From Streptomyces californicus (GTDB lineage Bacteria; Actinomycetota; Actinomycetes; Streptomycetales; Streptomycetaceae): 64,000 nt of DNA. Below the pieces are notes generated by a model. That model made no database searches. It was not told where the DNA came from and was given only the letters and a program-made list of their open reading frames with translations. Each line of letters opens with the position of its first letter. The stretch's first letter is position 1. Of the stretch, positions 58,637 through 64,000 are shown piece by piece. Position numbers and translations under genes: made by a program. Location: positions 38,032 through 102,031 of the forward strand of contig NZ_JNZZ01000023.1 in NCBI RefSeq assembly GCF_000717645.1. The letters run 5' to 3'.

Positions 58637-59626
58637 TCAGAACGGGCTGTCGTACGGGTCGAAGTCCGTCACCGCGCGTTCGAGGATCTCCTCGTGCCGT
58701 GGCCACTGGCTGTCGGGAGCGCCCACCAGGACCGCGTAGAGCCGCCCGTCCGAGGCGGTGAAGACCCGCTCCACGACCTGCCGGCGGCCGCCGGACTCGT
58801 CGCTGTCGTACGCGTACACCAGCTCGGCGGCCTCGCCCCCGGACGGGCTGTCGACGGCGCCGACGCGGACCTCCTCGAAACCCGGTCTGCCGCTCAGCTC
58901 CTCGGAGGCCGCGGTCACCGCCCCCAGGGCGGTCATGCCCGGTTCGGAGACCCGGAAGATCTGCATCAGCTCGGCGCCGCCGAACGGCTTGTAGAACACC
59001 GCGCCGCCCTCCTCCGAGCGCTCGCCCCACTCCTCGGGCACCGTGATCCGGAACCCCTCCGCGTCGTCCTGGGTGACGTATCCGGGCGGCGGGGCGTCCG
59101 AGGATGCGGTCTCCGATGCGTCGGACGGGATCTCCGCCGGGTCGCCGCCGTCCCCGGACTCCGGGTCGGCCGGACCCCCGTGCTCCTCGGCCGGGGCGCT
59201 TGCCGTCCGCCCCCGGGCGTCGTCCCGGCCGCCCTCGTCCGCGCCCCCGAGCGTGAACCAGAGCCCCGCCGCCCCGGCGGCGAGCACCGCCACGGCGAGC
59301 CCCGCGGCCGCCGGGGTGATCCGGTCGCGCACGGACCGGGAGGCGGGCTTCGGATACGTCCCGGTGAGGTTGTTGTACGAGCCGGTGGGGACGTGCGCGA
59401 CGCCGGGCCCGGTCTCCGCGTACTCCGCGTGCTCCGCGTGCTCCGCGTACGGATCGGAGGCCGCCGGCGCCCCGGGGTACTCCGGCGGCACGGCGGGCGC
59501 GGCCGGCACCACCGGAGCGGTGGCGGGCGGCTCAAGCGGCACGGACGGCGGTCTGCGGGCGTCCGCCGCCCCGGACTCCCAGCGCTGTTCCTCGTCGTTC
59601 CAGCGCGCCCCGTCGCCCCCGGTCAT
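58637..59626 (-). CDS. Single-pass membrane protein, third gene of a conserved operon
   Basis: 329 residues. A Pro/Ala-rich cytoplasmic N-terminus contains EHAEHAEYAE repeats, then SYNNLTGTYPKPASRSVRDRI and one helix (TPAAAGLAVAVLAAGAAGLWFTL). The outer domain begins at YVTQDDAEGFRITVPEEWGERSEEGGAVFYKPF and resembles LpqN/PsbP-like folds in pattern. Function is unknown. Three bases after the preceding gene. Confidence 0.8.
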   Translation of the reverse strand: MTGGDGARWNDEEQRWESGAADARRPPSVPLEPPATAPVVPAAPAVPPEYPGAPAASDPYAEHAEHAEYAETGPGVAHVPTGSYNNLTGTYPKPASRSVRDRITPAAAGLAVAVLAAGAAGLWFTLGGADEGGRDDARGRTASAPAEEHGGPADPESGDGGDPAEIPSDASETASSDAPPPGYVTQDDAEGFRITVPEEWGERSEEGGAVFYKPFGGAELMQIFRVSEPGMTALGAVTAASEELSGRPGFEEVRVGAVDSPSGGEAAELVYAYDSDESGGRRQVVERVFTASDGRLYAVLVGAPDSQWPRHEEILERAVTDFDPYDSPF

Positions 59627-59629
59627 CGC

Positions 59630-60010
59630 TCAGCCTCCCAGCAGCGCGGCCAGCGCCTCGGCCACCGCGACGCCGGAGGCCAGCGACCCGGCGAGGGCCC
59701 CGGCAGCGTCCAGGGCGCGCTGGAGACGGGCCAGGCGACCGGGCTCCGCGGCCCCCGCCGTCTCGATCTCGTCCGACACGGAGACCAGCTCCGCGTCGAG
59801 GACCTCCGTGGTGTCGGAGGGGGTGAACCGGGCGAGGTCGGCGCGCAGCTCCCGTACGGCGCGCAGCAGTTCGGCCTGGGTCTCGTCGGCCGGTCCCGCG
59901 TACTGGTGCTGGGTGACGGTGTTGTGGTCGCCGACGGCGAAGGCGCTGCCGGTCACCGAGCCGATGTGCACGGTGCGCGGCGGCTGTCCGTCGGGGTTCT
60001 GGCCGGTCAT
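59630..60010 (-). CDS. DUF5955-like small protein with GDHN motif
   Basis: 126 residues. The N-terminus TVHIGSVTGSAFAVGDHNTVTQHQ contains the GDHN motif found in many actinobacterial conflict- or membrane-associated proteins. Helical segments follow (ETQAELLRAVRELRADLARF, RLARLQRALDAAGALAGSLA). Function is unknown. It overlaps the upstream gene by four bases (ATGA). Confidence 0.75.
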   Translation of the reverse strand: MTGQNPDGQPPRTVHIGSVTGSAFAVGDHNTVTQHQYAGPADETQAELLRAVRELRADLARFTPSDTTEVLDAELVSVSDEIETAGAAEPGRLARLQRALDAAGALAGSLASGVAVAEALAALLGG

Positions 60011-61926
60011 TTCTCTCCTGTCTTCGGCTGTCGGTCGGAGGGGCCGGCGGGGCCCTTCGCCGCGCCGGAACCGGAGCCGGGGCCGGAACCGGAGCCACGC
60101 CCGGGGCCGGAACCCGAGCCGCGGCCGGAACCCGAGCCGGGGCCGGAGGGCGCCGAGGGGCCGGAGCGCCGGATGTCGTTGTGGTCGCCGATGCCGATCG
60201 CGCTGTCCTTCGCGGAGCCGATGAACACGCCGCCCGCACCGATGTTGACGATCTTCTGCTCGAACTCGTCGGTCTCGTAGCCGGTTTCGCGGAGGGCCAG
60301 CCGGACACCGCCGTTCACCCGGTCCTCGATGCTCTTGAGATACCGGTCGACGTCCATGTCCTGGAAGAGCGACGCCTCGTCGTCGGCGCCCAGCTCCCGG
60401 ACGGAGAACGCGGGCCCCTCGGCCAGCGCACCGGCGTTCCCGGCCGTGAGCAGCTTCCAGCCGCTCGCCGCGCCCCGGCCGAGCACGACGAGCGCGTGCA
60501 CCGCCGAGGAGGGGGTGCGGGTCAGCGCCCAGACCGCCTTGCCGAACCAGTTGTTGTTGCGGTGCCGGTGGGCGGCCCGGTCGGCGTCACGGAAGAGCGG
60601 GTGCACCGGCTTCAGGACGTGCGGGGCGACCTCCAGCATGAGCATCCCGCCCTGGGTGTGCACCCGGACGAAGACGGTGACGACGACCTGCTCGCTCCAG
60701 CCGCCGACCCGGATGCGCAGGAAGTGCCGCCGGCCCTCGCCGCCCTCCTCGACGGCACGGCCGCGGTGCTGCTCGAACGCCTCGGGACCGTAGGGGGCGT
60801 CCACCCGGCGGGGCAGGCCCGCCGCCGGCAGGAAGACGCACTCGTCGATCACCAGCTCGCGCAGCCGGTCCCGGACGGCGGCGGCGCCTTCGGGGGAGCC
60901 GTGCGGGGAGGGCACCCGCAGCGCTTCCAGCAACGGCACGATCCGGCGCAGGATCAGGGCGTTGTCGAGCGGCTCGACGGGGGCGTCCTCGCGGGGCCGG
61001 AGCTCCACGGCGAGGTTCCAGGGGCGGTAGGGCGTCCCCGCGCCGCAGAACGGGTTCTCCTCCGCGTACATGATGAGCGGGGCGTGCTGTTCCAGCCGGA
61101 TACGCCCCTGGAGCCGCCGGAAGCGCTCGCCCTGACCGAGTTCCGCCGGGTCGGCCGCGAGGTCGCGGAAACTCTTCCGGGACAGCTCCTGGGCCATCAG
61201 CCGGGCGAACTGCCCCCGCTGGAGGCCGACCAGGGCCGCGATGACGGCGAGGAAGAACAGCGCCACCCAGGCGGGTCCGGCGCCGGACCCGTCCGAGACG
61301 CCGCCCGTGAGCAGCGAGGCGGCCACGTCGGAGACGTCCGACCGGCTGTCGGCGAAGCCGTCCGGACCGCCGAAGGACCCGGATCCGTAGGGGTCGTACG
61401 AGGAGGAGGGGTCGAAGTCGCCGTCCGGTTCGGAGTCGTCCCCGAACAGGCCGAACACCGCGCTGCCGAGCACCAGGAACCCGATGAAGACCAGCGAGAG
61501 CCGCCCGTACCAGCGCATCAGGAAGGCGAGCACCCGCCGGTACACCGGGGAGTCGCCCGCCGGGCCCCGGACCCAGGGCGCGAGGGCCAGCAGCAGGCCG
61601 GGGAAGAACAGGGCCCCGACGAGCCCCCGGGAGAGGACGGTGCCGAGCAGCCAGGCCGCCAGGATGCCCGCCGCCCATGCCAGCTGGGCGCGGCGGGCGC
61701 GCAGGGCGTGGGCGAGCACCCGGGCGGCGTCGAAGCCCGCGGACGGGGCGGCGACGCGCTGCTCCTGCACGTACAGCTGCTCGATCACCGCGTCCCGGTA
61801 GCCGTCGTGCAGATGGACGCCGGCGCACAGCAGACGGCTCGCCTCGCTCGCGGCGGGGTGCACGGGCGGCTTCCCGAGCAGATCGTCCTGGCCCTGCGAC
61901 GGCCTCGGCACGGAGCTGTCGGTCAC
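60007..61926 (-). CDS. Large membrane protein with C-terminal GDHN motif
   Basis: 639 residues. Four membrane helices: two near 80-120, one near 140-160 and one near 220-240. A soluble region from about 250 to 560 includes RIRLEQHAPLIMYAEENPFCGAG, RHFLRIRVGGWSEQVVVTVFVRV and PLFRDADRAAHR. The last 80 residues contain NIGAGGVFIGSAKDSAIGIGDHNDI and a Gly/Ser/Pro tail. No enzyme motif is recognised. First gene of the three-gene operon; the two GDHN motifs suggest that this protein and the DUF5955-like one interact. Confidence 0.8.
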   Translation of the reverse strand: MTDSSVPRPSQGQDDLLGKPPVHPAASEASRLLCAGVHLHDGYRDAVIEQLYVQEQRVAAPSAGFDAARVLAHALRARRAQLAWAAGILAAWLLGTVLSRGLVGALFFPGLLLALAPWVRGPAGDSPVYRRVLAFLMRWYGRLSLVFIGFLVLGSAVFGLFGDDSEPDGDFDPSSSYDPYGSGSFGGPDGFADSRSDVSDVAASLLTGGVSDGSGAGPAWVALFFLAVIAALVGLQRGQFARLMAQELSRKSFRDLAADPAELGQGERFRRLQGRIRLEQHAPLIMYAEENPFCGAGTPYRPWNLAVELRPREDAPVEPLDNALILRRIVPLLEALRVPSPHGSPEGAAAVRDRLRELVIDECVFLPAAGLPRRVDAPYGPEAFEQHRGRAVEEGGEGRRHFLRIRVGGWSEQVVVTVFVRVHTQGGMLMLEVAPHVLKPVHPLFRDADRAAHRHRNNNWFGKAVWALTRTPSSAVHALVVLGRGAASGWKLLTAGNAGALAEGPAFSVRELGADDEASLFQDMDVDRYLKSIEDRVNGGVRLALRETGYETDEFEQKIVNIGAGGVFIGSAKDSAIGIGDHNDIRRSGPSAPSGPGSGSGRGSGSGPGRGSGSGPGSGSGAAKGPAGPSDRQPKTGEK

Positions 61927-62057
61927 CGTCCCTCATCCCCCTGTACTCGGCTGCGCGGCGCTGATCGCGGCTGCCCGGCCGGACGGGAAGGGCGGGCCGC
62001 CGCTCGAAAGAGGCCAATGTACGTGAGGCGGAAGCCCCTCGGCGAGGCGTTTGCCCG

Positions 62058-62115
62058 ACCGATCCCCGCCCGGCGCGAAGGCCGGCCGATCCCTGCCCGG
62101 CGCGAAGGCCGGCCG
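62058..62115. repeat. Two 30-bp direct repeats
   Basis: Two near-identical copies of CCGATCCCCGCCCGGCGCGA with flanking bases downstream of mdh and upstream of the membrane operon. Confidence 0.6.
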
Positions 62116-62122
62116 GAGACGG

Positions 62123-62169
62123 ACGAGCGCCCCCGGCGGCAGGTGTCGGCTGCTGCCGGGGGCGCTCGT
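62123..62169 (-). terminator. mdh terminator
   Basis: A 20-bp stem with one mismatch (GAGCGCCCCCGGCGGCAG arm) and a seven-base loop, ending 25 bases after the mdh stop. Confidence 0.8.
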
Positions 62170-62193
62170 GCGTACCGCGGGTGCGGTGGTCGG

Positions 62194-63195
<1,002 letters not shown>

Positions 63196-63413
63196 TTAGA
63201 CAGCTGGCGGTGGGGGTCCCGGCCACCCGGGCCCTGGTGCTGGATCCCCCTCCGCGCCCCGACGAATCTTGACGTGAAGAGATATCCGTCGGCCAGGCTA
63301 TCGGACCGGGCCGGGCCGGGCCGCCCGCCCCCCTGTGGCACCGCGCACAACCGGTCACGCACCGCACGCGTCGCGGGGGCCGGCCGCGCCGCGTCCGGCA
63401 CGGCTCCGCCACG

Positions 63414-64000
63414 TCACCCGGCCGGTTCGGCGCAGCCCTTCGTGCCGGAGGTGAGCGTCGCGCAGCCCTCCGCGTCGGACGGCTTGCTCACCGCGACCAT
63501 CGGCGTGTACGCCTCCGTGGCGCCCATGACCTCGCCGTCCTGCGCGCCCTCGCCCGCGGTGATCCGCACGGTGTCGCCGACCGCCGCGCCGGTGAGCCGG
63601 GCCCAGGCGGCGGAGCACACCTTGCTGTAGCGGACCTCGATCCTGCCGCCGCCGACCGTGCCGGTGGCGACCGTACGGGCGAACTCGCCGCCGCAGCCCA
63701 TCGCTTCGGGGTCCTGCCCGGCGCAGTCGGCGCCGCTGCACTCGACGCCCACGGGCAGCTCGGGAGCGGCCGTGGTGGGGGCCGCCGTGGGGGGCGGGGC
63801 TGCCGTGGCCGCGTCGTCGCCGCCCGGTGCGAGCAGCACCGCGCCGACCAGGACGATCAGGGCGCCGACCGCTCCGACGGCGAGCATGGGGCCGCGGCGG
63901 CGGACGCCGGGGTGGGCGCCGCCCGTGGCCTGGCGGGCGGGGCGGGGGGCGTCCGGCTGCGGTGAGGGGGAGGCGCCGGGGGCGTGGGGCTGCGGCGAGT
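63414..64000 (-). CDS. DUF2690 protein, 5' part beyond window
   Basis: The reading frame stays open to base 64000. The visible part has a Pro/Ala-rich linker (to 63887), one membrane helix (MLAVGAVGALIVLVGAVLLA) and a DUF2690 domain with VECSGADCAGQDP, MGCGGEFARTVATGT, RIEVRYSKVCSAAWARL. In Streptomyces this domain commonly follows an N-terminal XRE helix-turn-helix, which would lie to the right of the window. A start at 63887 would make a short membrane protein but the open frame favours continuation. Confidence 0.82.
   Translation of the reverse strand, partial: SPQPHAPGASPSPQPDAPRPARQATGGAHPGVRRRGPMLAVGAVGALIVLVGAVLLAPGGDDAATAAPPPTAAPTTAAPELPVGVECSGADCAGQDPEAMGCGGEFARTVATGTVGGGRIEVRYSKVCSAAWARLTGAAVGDTVRITAGEGAQDGEVMGATEAYTPMVAVSKPSDAEGCATLTSGTKGCAEPAG

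Overview
This window is chromosomal DNA from a Streptomyces or a very close actinomycete. GC content is very high, codons end almost always in G or C, and several gene types are typical of the genus: XRE/DUF397 pair, SAV_915, SCO4848-type membrane protein, DUF6415, MelC1/MelC2, DprE1/DprE2. From memory only, the succession sdhCDAB, metallophosphoesterase, SCO4848-type protein, D,D-carboxypeptidase, YihY, TrpRS, mdh resembles the S. coelicolor core region around SCO4827-SCO4858. The bases 1-31000 mix core genes with accessory modules.

Bases 1-9013 form a nonulosonic-acid (sialic acid or Kdn) glycopolymer cluster: NeuB-type synthase (cut by the window edge), a CMP-nonulosonate synthetase fused to a HAD phosphatase, a DUF6716 putative glycosyltransferase, a family-2 glycosyltransferase, an alpha-2,8-polysialyltransferase-like protein, a membrane acyltransferase and a secreted sialidase with a C-terminal LamG domain. 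The synthase/phosphatase layout suits a Kdn teichulosonic acid, a wall polymer known from Streptomyces.

Bases 9023-22000 are mostly accessory. They hold a 180-bp element with 27-bp inverted ends, an orphan Hint-toxin tip with an Imm53-like immunity gene, a LysE exporter, an L,D-transpeptidase, an ECF sigma factor with its membrane partner, an AAA ATPase/TOPRIM-like pair that looks like a phage-defence module, an XRE/DUF397 pair, a DUF6415 pair and a lipoprotein. Bases 21825-26522 are the high-affinity potassium pump kdpFABC (transcribed right to left), headed by an additional 27-residue membrane peptide. Then follow a LysA paralogue with an SAV_915 protein, a DUF4328 membrane protein, the melanin operon melC1-melC2, a secreted GH20 hexosaminidase and an OHCU decarboxylase.

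Bases 35563-38982 are the succinate dehydrogenase operon sdhCDAB. After two hypothetical genes, 40791-42563 holds a small operon (membrane protein, DCC-family protein, TetR regulator). Its promoter is covered by a perfect 30-bp palindrome, with a second site of the same core sequence in the leader. Bases 42614-64000 are core-like: oligopeptide-binding protein, metallophosphoesterase, D,D-carboxypeptidase, YihY, the DprE1/DprE2 pair for decaprenyl-arabinose, a 2H phosphoesterase, TrpRS, ornithine aminotransferase, a YgiB/YgiC-like pair, a MocR regulator divergent from an AhpD-like protein, a three-gene membrane operon whose products share a GDHN motif, malate dehydrogenase and a truncated DUF2690 gene.

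No rRNA, tRNA, CRISPR array, complete insertion sequence or replication origin was seen. Convergent genes are often separated by GC-rich hairpins or short tandem repeats. All functions come from reading the sequence and from recall of families; no database search was run.
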